Shown one piece after another: positions 1 to 5,764 of a DNA stretch of 7,187 bases (its first letter is position 1; each line of letters opens with the position of its first letter). Source of the DNA: Actinomycetota bacterium (lineage in GTDB: Bacteria; Actinomycetota; Acidimicrobiia; Acidimicrobiales; AC-14); the NCBI GenBank assembly GCA_020200615.1, contig JAIVIH010000326.1, positions 1-7,187 of the forward strand, written 5' to 3'. The notes beneath the pieces are model-generated. The model was not told the DNA's origin. It ran no database searches and saw only the letters and a program-made list of their open reading frames with translations. The translations under genes were made by a program, and so were the position numbers.

Positions 1-733
1 ACCGGGACGTCGGATCGATCTGGGTGGCGTGGGCCAGGAGTGCCTCCCGGCGAACGTGATGGTGCTCGGTGACATTCACGCGGGTGGTGATCCGGTGATC
101 CATGCCCGGCCGGTCCATCCACTCCTGGGTGTAGGGCGACTCCATTCCCAGCTCGAGAAACTTCTCGTGGCTAGCCATCACGCGGGCCCGGGACCAAGCG
201 GAGTAGTAGAGCTTGGACGGCTGCCATGGCGGCCCCGCCTCGGGAAAGGCGTCAGGGTCTCCGGCGGCCTCGAACGCCGGGACGGAGATGTCGTGCACCC
301 GGATGTGGTCGGGATGGGGGTACCCCTGCTGATCGTCCGCGTAGGTAACGATCACCTGGGGCCGCTCCCGGCGGATCACCGCTACCAGCCGGCCCACGGC
401 CTCGTCCAGGCCGGCGCGGGCGAAACAGGCCGGATCCTCGTTGGCCTCGCTGCCGGGCATGCCCGAATCCCGGTATCCCAGCATCACCACGTCGTCGTAG
501 CCGATCACCGACGTGGCCCGCAGCAACTCCTCACGACGCACTTCGGGCAACCGTGCCCGCACGTCGGGGCGGTCCATCGCCGGGTTGAGGATCTCCCCGG
601 CCTCCCCTCCTGTGCAGCAGACGAGCACGCACCGGACGCCCTCGGCGTGGTAGCGGGCCACCGTCGCCGCCCCCTTGGAGGCCTCGTCGTCGGGATGGGC
701 GTGGGCCGTCAGAAGGCAGAGCGATTCGGGCAT
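1..733 (-). CDS. mca: Mycothiol S-conjugate amidase (Mca), PIG-L/LmbE family, C-terminus cut by window edge
   Basis: The visible 244 residues form a zinc-dependent PIG-L (LmbE-like) deacetylase. In the known family, Mca cleaves mycothiol S-conjugates to a mercapturic acid and GlcN-inositol in the cytoplasm, as part of electrophile and antibiotic detoxification. Visible motifs: the metal-binding AHPDDE at residues 12-17 (H13 and D16 as ligands, D15 as likely general base), TGGEAGEILNPAMD at 41-54, and GYPHPDHIR at 137-145, where H143 is the probable third zinc ligand. The tract after it (VPAFEAAGDP, KLYY) and the final HATQIDP match Mca better than its paralogue MshB, as I remember those sequences. 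Mycobacterial Mca is about 290 residues, so roughly 45 residues lie beyond the left edge. The ATG start at 733 places the first motif at the usual depth; there is no Shine-Dalgarno, but a TATCTT hexamer lies 9 bases upstream. It is divergent from the kinase at 783. MshB is the alternative identity. Confidence 0.9.
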   Translation of the reverse strand, partial: MPESLCLLTAHAHPDDEASKGAATVARYHAEGVRCVLVCCTGGEAGEILNPAMDRPDVRARLPEVRREELLRATSVIGYDDVVMLGYRDSGMPGSEANEDPACFARAGLDEAVGRLVAVIRRERPQVIVTYADDQQGYPHPDHIRVHDISVPAFEAAGDPDAFPEAGPPWQPSKLYYSAWSRARVMASHEKFLELGMESPYTQEWMDRPGMDHRITTRVNVTEHHHVRREALLAHATQIDPTSR

Positions 734-742
734 CGGCAGTCC

Positions 743-748
743 AAGATA
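743..748 (-). promoter_or_regulatory. -10-like hexamer for mca
   Basis: On the minus strand TATCTT fits the actinobacterial TANNNT -10 consensus and ends 9 bases before the mca ATG. No convincing -35 or ribosome binding site is visible, so a leaderless or very short-leader transcript is inferred. Confidence 0.45.
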
Positions 749-782
749 GGCGTGCTCGGCGCTTTGCGGGCACACTGTCGCC

Positions 783-1337
783 GTGAAAATCGCCTTCGTC
801 GGTTCCTTCTCCACGGGGAAGACGACCCTCGCCAATCTGTTCGCCCGGGAATGGGACTACCCCCTCCTACCCGAGGTGGCCCGGCAGGTGGTGGAGCTGG
901 GATTCCCCCTCGACCAGAGCGCTACGGCCGAGACCGAGACGCTCATCTTCCTCAAGCAGTGGCGGGCGGAGGCCGTCCACGGGCGGTTCGTGGCCGACCG
1001 CTCCATCTACGACGTCCTCGCCTACGCCGACTGGGTGATGGAGCACCAGCAGGGGAACCGGAAGGAAAACCACCTCTGGTACGAGTCCCGGGAGATCGCC
1101 CTACTGGACCTCCGGGCCCGCTACGACCACGTCTTCTACCTACCGGTCGAGTTTCCCATCGTGCTCGACGGGCTCCGCCCCGACGACCCCGCCTTCCAGG
1201 CAGAGATCGACGGGCGCATCCGGCAACTGCTGGACTCCGCCGACGTGTCCTACGACACCCTGACCGGCTCGGTCGGAGCGCGCCAAGAGCACGTTCGGCA
1301 GGTCGTGGGATCCGGGGTGGGTAGCAACCTGGCCTGA
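783..1337 (+). CDS. NadR-like P-loop kinase (AAA_28 type; possible ribosylnicotinamide kinase)
   Basis: This 184-residue protein opens with a beta strand and the Walker A motif GSFSTGKTT (residues 7-15, K13 contacting phosphate). Other features echo the ribosylnicotinamide kinase domain of NadR: LLPEVAR at 28-34, an acidic-arginine pair in VADRS (D72, R73), and DGLRPDD at 129-135 as a probable lid segment with R132. That family phosphorylates nicotinamide riboside to NMN with ATP for NAD salvage. The NadR adenylyltransferase and helix-turn-helix domains are absent, so this is a stand-alone kinase and its substrate is not proven. The start is GTG at 783, chosen because Walker A then lies at the N-terminus; no Shine-Dalgarno precedes it. 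It begins 49 bases from the divergent mca start and ends 38 bases before corA on the same strand. Another small-molecule kinase of the AAA_28 group is possible. Confidence 0.75.
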   Translation: MKIAFVGSFSTGKTTLANLFAREWDYPLLPEVARQVVELGFPLDQSATAETETLIFLKQWRAEAVHGRFVADRSIYDVLAYADWVMEHQQGNRKENHLWYESREIALLDLRARYDHVFYLPVEFPIVLDGLRPDDPAFQAEIDGRIRQLLDSADVSYDTLTGSVGARQEHVRQVVGSGVGSNLA

Positions 1338-1362
1338 TCCGGCCGTAACTCCCCGATCGGTC

Positions 1363-1368
1363 TACCGT
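1363..1368 (+). promoter_or_regulatory. -10-like hexamer for corA
   Basis: TACCGT fits TANNNT and ends 7 bases before the GTG start of corA. That spacing places the expected transcription start on or next to the start codon. There is no Shine-Dalgarno and no recognisable -35, so corA may have its own leaderless promoter rather than depend on the kinase gene upstream. Confidence 0.45.
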
Positions 1369-1375
1369 CTCGACA

Positions 1376-2329
1376 GTGATCTCGGTCCGTTCGTACACCA
1401 AGGGGGAGAGCGCCGAGCTCGACCCGGCCGAGATCTCCGAGGTCCTCGACAATCCGGACTGCCTGGTGTGGGTGGACGTCTCCGACCCCTCCGAGGACGA
1501 TCTGGCCTGCCTGCAGGAGGAGTTCGCCCTGCACCCGTTGGCCGTCGAGGACGTCCGCCACCGTCATCAGCGGCCCAAGCTGGAGCACTACCCGAGCCAC
1601 GCCTTTGTCGTGGCCTATACCGCCACCCTTCAGGAGGTCGACTTCTTCCTGGGGCCCACGTGGCTGGTCAGCGTGCGGGGCGCCCACGAGGGCACACCGG
1701 CGTGGTCTGCGGAGGGCTCCCGCACCCGCTTCGAACGCACCCACCCGGACCCTCCGACCAGCGCCTTCCTCCTCTATGTCCTCCTCGACGAGGTGGTCGA
1801 TGGCTACTTCACCGCGGCCGAGTCGACCGAGGACGAGCTCGAGGACCTCGAGGAGCGCATCTTCGCCGAGGAGATGCCCGACGAGCGGACGATCCAGCAG
1901 GAGCTGTTCGAGGTTCGCCGCCGGCTCCTCATGTTCCGGCGGGCGGTTGTCCCGCTCCGGGAGGTGCTGGCCGCCCTGCTGCGGGGTGAGGTCGAGTGGA
2001 TCGATCAGACCACCCTCACCCATCTCCAGGACGTGTACGACCACGTCCTGCGGGCCGCCGACCACATCGACAGCCAGCGGGAGCTGATGGGCAACGCCGT
2101 GGACGCCCACCTGGCCATCATCTCCAACCGGATGAACAGCGTGATGAAGCGGATGACCTCGTGGGGCGCGATCCTCCTGGGGTCGACCCTGGTCGCCGGC
2201 ATCTACGGCATGAACTTCGAGCACATGCCCGAACTGGGTTGGGAGCTGGGTTACGCGTGGGCCCTGGGGATCATGGCCCTTGTGACGATCATCGGGTACA
2301 CCTTCTTCAAGCGCAGGGACTGGTTGTAG
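1376..2329 (+). CDS. corA: CorA family magnesium/cobalt transport protein
   Basis: The 317-residue product has the full CorA plan and a typical family length. It has an N-terminal cytosolic alpha/beta domain (about 1-130), a long acidic helical stalk rich in Glu and Asp (about 140-260), and two C-terminal membrane helices (about 261-280 and 291-311). The signature YGMNF lies at 277-281 at the end of the first helix, followed by the conserved loop residues MPEL, and the protein ends in a basic cytoplasmic tail (KRRDWL). CorA proteins form pentameric inner-membrane channels for Mg2+, also passing Co2+ and Ni2+, gated by divalent ions bound in the cytosolic domain. The GTG start at 1376 is supported by the -10-like TACCGT 7 bases upstream and by the N-terminal sequence, which starts like other CorA proteins. 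Transport is well supported; ion preference cannot be read from sequence. A ZntB-like zinc transporter is less likely given GMN plus MPEL. Confidence 0.95.
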   Translation: MISVRSYTKGESAELDPAEISEVLDNPDCLVWVDVSDPSEDDLACLQEEFALHPLAVEDVRHRHQRPKLEHYPSHAFVVAYTATLQEVDFFLGPTWLVSVRGAHEGTPAWSAEGSRTRFERTHPDPPTSAFLLYVLLDEVVDGYFTAAESTEDELEDLEERIFAEEMPDERTIQQELFEVRRRLLMFRRAVVPLREVLAALLRGEVEWIDQTTLTHLQDVYDHVLRAADHIDSQRELMGNAVDAHLAIISNRMNSVMKRMTSWGAILLGSTLVAGIYGMNFEHMPELGWELGYAWALGIMALVTIIGYTFFKRRDWL

Positions 2330-2403
2330 GGCGCCGCCGACCTACTCCCGCCTGACGCTCAAGGGTCGCGCGGGCTGAGGCAAGTTCTGCCGATGGCCGC
2401 TCG

Positions 2404-2418
2404 GACGCCGAAGGCGTC
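2404..2418. repeat. Inverted repeat downstream of corA
   Basis: GACGCC and GGCGTC form a perfect 6-bp stem around a GAA triloop, 74 bases after the corA stop. A G-T wobble (2403/2419) can extend it. It is the first of three hairpins in the convergent intergenic region; no T tract follows, so its role is uncertain. Confidence 0.45.
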
Positions 2419-2446
2419 TCGCCGGCTGTCGAGAAAAGAGAACGGC

Positions 2447-2487
2447 GGAGGGCGATCCGGCTTCGCCGGTCGCCCGGATCGCCTTTC
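2447..2487 (+). terminator. Probable terminator hairpin between convergent transcripts
   Basis: GGCGATCCGG (2451-2460) pairs perfectly with CCGGATCGCC (2474-2483). In plus-strand RNA the stem can extend to 2447/2487 through G-C, G-U, A-U and G-U pairs, giving about 14 bp and absorbing a short TTT. The G-U pairs become C-A mismatches in minus-strand RNA, so the structure favours the plus direction, that is the end of the corA transcript, though it could act in both. The loop contains CCGGC-TTC-GCCGG, an alternative nested hairpin. There is no long U tract, as is common in high-GC actinobacteria. Confidence 0.55.
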
Positions 2488-2498
2488 ATGACTCGGCG

Positions 2499-2526
2499 AG
2501 CAACCTCTGGCGAGCCGAAGGTTGCT
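2499..2526 (-). terminator. Hairpin overlapping the stop codon of the minus-strand operon
   Basis: AGCAACCT (2499-2506) and AGGTTGCT (2519-2526) form a perfect 8-bp stem with a 12-base loop; GGC/GCC can pair inside the loop. The right arm overlaps the TAG stop (2525-2527) of the unknown gene, so it would form at the very 3' end of the operon mRNA. No T tract follows on the minus strand, so it may be a weak or factor-assisted terminator or a 3'-end stabiliser. Confidence 0.4.
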
Positions 2527-3202
2527 AGGGCGCAAGGGCGGCGGCCGCCGTGTCTGCGTGCTGCTCCACCTCCCGGGCCGCGGCTTCGCACCGGGCCGCT
2601 CGGCCGGCGTGACTTCCCGAGGGAGCTCCGCCGGTCACGGCGTGGGCGGCCAGCGCCGAAGCCACCTGCCCCGGCTCGGGCAGGGCCGGATGGGCGGCCA
2701 GCCTCCCCAGCCGCCGCTCCGCCGTCTTTCGCTCCCCTTCCAGCGACTCGGCCTGCCATCGCATCCACAGGTGGTCGGGCGCGACCTCCCGCAGCCTCGA
2801 CAGGATGGCCAGGAGGTCCAGGGTGGCGACGGCCTCTCCCATGACGAAGCCCAGGAGGTGGACGACGGCCATCGGCGAGTCCCCGGCCATCGTCTCCCGC
2901 ACGGCATCGAAGACCTCCTCGGCCCACGCCGAGTAGGCGCCGGCGTCCTCGGGCCGGGGGACGGCTGCCGCCCCGAGGGCAGCCGCCAGCTCGGCGACCT
3001 CGTCGAGCCTCCCCAGGGCGGCCTCGCGCTGGCCCACCACCCGCTCCCGCTCGCCTCCCACTTGGGCACCCAGCGGGACATCGGCTCCTCGCGCCGCCTC
3101 GGCCAGGAGCTCCAGGCCGTTGAAGTACAGACCGGCCACCTGAGGGGCATAGCCGGCGACGAAGCCCGTCCGGAGCGAAGCCTCGTGGGCGGGGCCGGTC
3201 AC
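2525..3202 (-). CDS. Uncharacterised helical protein, second gene of a two-gene operon
   Basis: I do not recognise a family for this 225-residue product. It reads as almost entirely alpha-helical, rich in Ala, Glu, Arg and Leu, with no signal peptide and no clear membrane-spanning segment. A moderately hydrophobic stretch around residues 115-140 (containing VVHLLGFVMGEAV) is followed by an amphipathic, charged segment with DHLWMRWQAESLEGE. The C-terminal 50 residues are Ala-rich and probably less ordered. The start is well defined: the GTG overlaps the TGA of the preceding membrane-protein gene as GTGA, and GGAGG lies 7 bases upstream. A longer in-frame reading back to 3448 exists, but its extra residues are Arg/Gly-rich and it overlaps the upstream gene, so it is not used. 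Translational coupling suggests a job connected with the DUF2238-like membrane protein; the function is unknown. Confidence 0.75.
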   Translation of the reverse strand: MTGPAHEASLRTGFVAGYAPQVAGLYFNGLELLAEAARGADVPLGAQVGGERERVVGQREAALGRLDEVAELAAALGAAAVPRPEDAGAYSAWAEEVFDAVRETMAGDSPMAVVHLLGFVMGEAVATLDLLAILSRLREVAPDHLWMRWQAESLEGERKTAERRLGRLAAHPALPEPGQVASALAAHAVTGGAPSGSHAGRAARCEAAAREVEQHADTAAAALAP

Positions 3203-3807
3203 GATCGGGCCTCCGGCACCGGCGCCGGCTCCGCGGCGGACGACCGCACGAGCCACCACGCCGCGACCATGGCGCCGAGGGTGTCGAAGACGAGGTCCCA
3301 GCCGGTGTTGACATACCCGCCGACGTTGGTCTCGGGAAGGATGAGGGTGGCCGCGAACTCGACGATCTCGTTCGCGGCGCCGACCCCCAGGCCGGCCAGG
3401 ACGACGAGGACGGCCATTCCCAAGGTGATCCTCCCCTCCGGCAGCCACGAGCGGAGCACCTTCCCGCAGGCCAGGGTGGCGAATCCGAAGCCGAAGGCGT
3501 GGACGAGCCGGTCGAAGTGCAGGAGTTCCACGACCACCACGGCGTTGTACAGCGTGCGGTCGCCGTCGAGGGGGATGATGCCTCCGGCCAGGTGCCCGAA
3601 TCCCCAGACCGACAGTCCCCAGAGCACTCCCGGCCCGAGGCCGAAGCGCACCTCGAGCCGGCAGACGAGGACGATCAGGAGAAGGATGAGGACGACGTAG
3701 GGGATGGCCACTTCGCTGTCCAGGGCGAGGCCCACGACCAGGAACACGGCCAGGTACGCGAGGGTGAAGGCCGCCAGTCGAGGATGGGCCCGCACGACCG
3801 AACGCAC
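3199..3807 (-). CDS. Multi-pass membrane protein, DUF2238/YjdF-like (VanZ-like relative)
   Basis: This 202-residue integral membrane protein has about five or six hydrophobic segments (near 11-29, 33-50, 58-77, 102-118, 128-148 and 174-187). Polar residues inside or next to them resemble the DUF2238/YjdF family: LLHFDRLVHAFGFGFA at 95-110, NEIVEF at 146-151 and WDLVFDTLGA at 170-179. The function of that family is not established; the conserved His, Asp and Glu at membrane faces hint at a site but this is inference. The GTG at 3807 is preferred because TAATGT lies exactly 7 bases upstream and it leaves a short basic N-terminus before the first helix. An alternative in-frame GTG at 3879 adds 24 residues of low-complexity basic sequence without a ribosome site. 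It overlaps the next gene by four bases (GTGA) and is divergent from the exported protein at 3903. Confidence 0.7.
   Translation of the reverse strand: MRSVVRAHPRLAAFTLAYLAVFLVVGLALDSEVAIPYVVLILLLIVLVCRLEVRFGLGPGVLWGLSVWGFGHLAGGIIPLDGDRTLYNAVVVVELLHFDRLVHAFGFGFATLACGKVLRSWLPEGRITLGMAVLVVLAGLGVGAANEIVEFAATLILPETNVGGYVNTGWDLVFDTLGAMVAAWWLVRSSAAEPAPVPEARS
3210..3214 (-). promoter_or_regulatory. Shine-Dalgarno deciding the GTG start at 3202
   Basis: GGAGG on the minus strand lies 7 bases before the GTG at 3202, inside the end of the upstream reading frame. It is the only strong Shine-Dalgarno I see at a gene start in this window, and with the GTGA overlap it fixes the start of the second operon gene. 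Confidence 0.75.
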
Positions 3808-3814
3808 GGAAGCG

Positions 3815-3820
3815 ACATTA
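3815..3820 (-). promoter_or_regulatory. -10-like hexamer for the DUF2238-like operon
   Basis: TAATGT on the minus strand is the closest match to the TATAAT-type -10 at any start in this window. It ends 7 bases before the GTG at 3807, the same spacing seen for corA. It lies inside the coding region if the GTG at 3879 were used, which is an argument for the shorter protein. Confidence 0.5.
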
Positions 3821-3902
3821 CGCACCCGGCCTGAAGGCGAGGCGCCCTGGAGCCGTCGGTCCGTTGCCCGGCCAGACACGCCGGCGCGAACTGCGCTAAG
3901 GG

Positions 3903-4460
3903 ATGAGAAGCGGGGCCAGAGGCGGAGAGATCGCTCCGGCGGTGGGGGCCGGAGCCCTCCTGGCCGTGGCGACCGTGTTCGGCTCGGCCGCTCTGGCCTG
4001 CACCAACCTCGCCACCATCGGCCTCAGCAGCGAGGCGGGCCGCCCCGGGGACACGATCGTGCTCACCGGCACCTCGTTCCCGGTCCCCCGCGCTCGTGAG
4101 GCCACCCCTACGCCCGTCGTGGTGCGCTGGCGGGGGCCGGACGGTCCCGTCCTCGTGGCTACCCAGCGCCGGCCGGTGCCGGACCCGAAGGCCCCCGACG
4201 CCCCGCCCACGATCTTCACCGACGAGTACGGGACGCCGGCCCGGGCCACGCTGAGGGTCCTGGCTCCGGGTGAGCAGGCCGGAACGCTCGTGGCGCCCCC
4301 TGACTTCGTCGCCACCGGCGACAGCGGCTCCACGGCCATGATCGTGATGACGCTGTTGTTCGGGGCCGTCGCCCTCTCACTCTTCGGCGGTGGGGTCATC
4401 GCCTTCGTGAACCAGCTGCGCAGAGGGCAGGCGGTGCCGGAGTCTCGGACGCTCCGCTAG
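3903..4460 (+). CDS. Exported, membrane-anchored hypothetical protein with probable Ig-like domain
   Basis: The 185-residue product has three visible parts. Residues 1-32 look like a signal peptide: arginines at the N-terminus, a hydrophobic core (about 11-30) and an ALA-type end before C33. Residues 33-140 are a Pro/Thr/Val-rich beta-type region. Its opening (GRPGDTIVLTGTSF, 46-59) resembles the first strands of IPT/TIG or other Ig-like surface domains. Residues 144-169 are a membrane helix followed by a basic tail (QLRRGQ), giving a type I orientation with the domain outside. C33 sits where a lipoprotein cysteine would, but A-L-A before it is a poor lipobox, so lipidation is doubtful. The ATG at 3903 has AAGGG only 2 bases upstream, too close for a good Shine-Dalgarno. 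It is divergent from the membrane operon and convergent with the PhoU/TrkA_C gene 11 bases away. Function unknown; a surface-associated role is inferred. Confidence 0.75.
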   Translation: MRSGARGGEIAPAVGAGALLAVATVFGSAALACTNLATIGLSSEAGRPGDTIVLTGTSFPVPRAREATPTPVVVRWRGPDGPVLVATQRRPVPDPKAPDAPPTIFTDEYGTPARATLRVLAPGEQAGTLVAPPDFVATGDSGSTAMIVMTLLFGAVALSLFGGGVIAFVNQLRRGQAVPESRTLR

Positions 4461-4471
4461 AAGGACGGAGG

Positions 4472-5704
4472 TCAGCGGCGAGCGCCGGCGGGCAGAAGCT
4501 CCTCCTCGCCCGTCTCTTCGTCCTCGATGAGCACATACCCGCACAGCTGGGCCAGCAGGGCGTGGCCTTCGTCAGGGCCGGTGGCGATCAGCTCGTCCGC
4601 GCTCTGGAGGGTGACCGACGCCCGGGGCCGGTAGAGGTGCCGTCCGCCGCGCCGGATGGCGAGGAGGTAGAAGCCGGTCTCGGTCTCGAGCCGGAGCTCG
4701 GCCAGCGAGCGGCCGTCGGCGGGGGAACCGGTGGCCACCGGCACCCGAACCACGACCTCCTCGGCGTCGCCCAGGGCCAGCGCCAGGATCGGGTGCAGCT
4801 CCTCCCCTTCCTCGACCAGCCACACCATCTGCTGGGCCGCGTCGCCGATCTCCTCGGCCGCCTGGGCCAGGTGGATCAGGCCTCGGAGGGGCGAAGGGTC
4901 GACGTGCTCGTGGGCCGCTCGCAGCACCCAGACTTCGAGCCGCTCCTTCATCTCGTCGAGACGGTCCTCCAGGTGGTTCACCTCGGCGGCCAGGCCCTGA
5001 TCGCGCAGGACGAGGGCGGAGTAGGCGAGACCGACGGCCACCTCGGACACGTTCTTCATCTCCACCAGGGTGTCGATGGCACGGTCGAGGTCGGAGACGG
5101 CCGTCTCCTCGGAGATCTGGGGCGGCTCCCACCCGGGCGCCCCCGCCAGCGACCGCAGCTCGGCGATGCCGTCGGCCGTTCCCTGCAGGAACAGCACGTC
5201 GCCCGGAAGCAGGACCTGGTCACCCTCCACGTCGGTGATCCAGTCCCGGTCACGGCGGATGGCGACCACCCGCATGCCGACCTCCACGGGAAGCTCGAGA
5301 TCGGCCAGGCTCCGATGGGCCATGTGCGAGGCGTCCCGGATCCGGACGCGGTGGGAGATCTCCTCCGCTTGGGCCAGGTCGGCGACCAAGGCGCGGGGGA
5401 TGCCCAGGCGGTGGGTCACGATGCGACTGATGTCGACGGCGGCATTCCCCATGCGCTCGATGGCGCCCACCACCTGCAGGACCGACGCCATGGCGTCGGC
5501 GTCCCGGGGAGAGCGGGCGGCCAGAACGCAGACGGCGCGCATCTCGTGGACCAGCTCCGACAGGTGATCCTCGAGCTCGTGGATCTCCTCGGCCATGTCC
5601 GGATCGCCGAAGTAGACCGAGGCGTAGGCCAGGTCGATCATCAGCTCGGAGGTGTCCTTCGCCTCCGAGAGCATGGTCTTGAGATTGCGGGGTCGTTCGT
5701 CCAT
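4472..5704 (-). CDS. Tandem PhoU-TrkA_C domain protein (COG3273-like), probable cation-transport regulator
   Basis: The 410-residue soluble protein is an internal duplication. Repeat 1 has a PhoU-like helical bundle (about 8-100) and a TrkA_C/RCK C domain (about 113-190); repeat 2 has PhoU (about 205-300) and TrkA_C (about 315-385). Residues 15-34 (KDTSELMIDLAYASV) align with 216-235 (KNVSEVAVGLAYSAL), and LEDHL at 44-48 with LEDRL at 245-249. PhoU-type E...GN/GD...D/Q motifs occur at 83-91 and 284-291. SLADLEL and SLAELRL start the two TrkA_C domains. TrkA_C domains bind small ligands such as ions or nucleotides in K+ and other cation systems. No membrane helix and no Rossmann NAD-binding domain are present, so it should work on a partner transporter. 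In my recollection such proteins are often encoded beside MgtE/SLC41-type transporters; none is visible here. ATG at 5704 is used, with TACGCT 12 bases upstream. Confidence 0.82.
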   Translation of the reverse strand: MDERPRNLKTMLSEAKDTSELMIDLAYASVYFGDPDMAEEIHELEDHLSELVHEMRAVCVLAARSPRDADAMASVLQVVGAIERMGNAAVDISRIVTHRLGIPRALVADLAQAEEISHRVRIRDASHMAHRSLADLELPVEVGMRVVAIRRDRDWITDVEGDQVLLPGDVLFLQGTADGIAELRSLAGAPGWEPPQISEETAVSDLDRAIDTLVEMKNVSEVAVGLAYSALVLRDQGLAAEVNHLEDRLDEMKERLEVWVLRAAHEHVDPSPLRGLIHLAQAAEEIGDAAQQMVWLVEEGEELHPILALALGDAEEVVVRVPVATGSPADGRSLAELRLETETGFYLLAIRRGGRHLYRPRASVTLQSADELIATGPDEGHALLAQLCGYVLIEDEETGEEELLPAGARR

Positions 5705-5716
5705 GGGGACAGGGCC

Positions 5717-5722
5717 AGCGTA
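5717..5722 (-). promoter_or_regulatory. -10-like hexamer for the PhoU-TrkA_C gene
   Basis: TACGCT on the minus strand fits TANNNT and ends 12 bases before the ATG at 5704, implying a leader of only about 5-6 bases. No Shine-Dalgarno is visible between it and the start codon. Confidence 0.4.
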
Positions 5723-5738
5723 CCGCCGGCCAGGCCGC

Positions 5739-5761
5739 CGGGCTCCGCAAGGCCTAGCCCG
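5739..5761 (-). terminator. Weak hairpin after the PPOX gene
   Basis: CGGGCT (5739-5744) and AGCCCG (5756-5761) can form a 6-bp stem with an 11-base loop, starting 3 bases after the PPOX stop codon. There is no T tract. It may end the PPOX/glnD transcript upstream of the promoter of the next gene, but chance occurrence in GC-rich DNA is possible. Confidence 0.3.
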
Positions 5762-5764
5762 TTG

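Noticed and set aside
29..1324. Long plus-strand open frame of 431 codons
   Set aside because: It is antisense to mca and then overlaps the NadR-like kinase in another frame. Its product is Arg/Gly/Pro-rich with no recognisable motifs, as expected from the mirror frame of a GC-rich gene.
1250..2224. Minus-strand open frame of 324 codons opposite corA
   Set aside because: CorA on the plus strand has the GMN signature and two membrane helices. The opposite frame mirrors its Glu/Asp-rich stalk and contains no independent motif.
2522..3700. Plus-strand open frame of 392 codons
   Set aside because: It is antisense to the membrane-protein operon, whose minus-strand frames have membrane helices, a Shine-Dalgarno and a GTGA overlap. 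The plus-strand translation is low-complexity.
3808..3879. N-terminal extension of the DUF2238-like protein from the GTG at 3879
   Set aside because: The extra 24 residues are basic and low-complexity, no ribosome site precedes the codon, and the best -10 hexamer (3815-3820) lies inside this stretch. It is kept as a possible alternative start only.
3821..3902. Possible -35 (TTGCCC at 3864-3869) and -10 for the exported protein
   Set aside because: The hexamer at the right spacing (CGAACT) is a poor -10 match, so no promoter was called for this gene.
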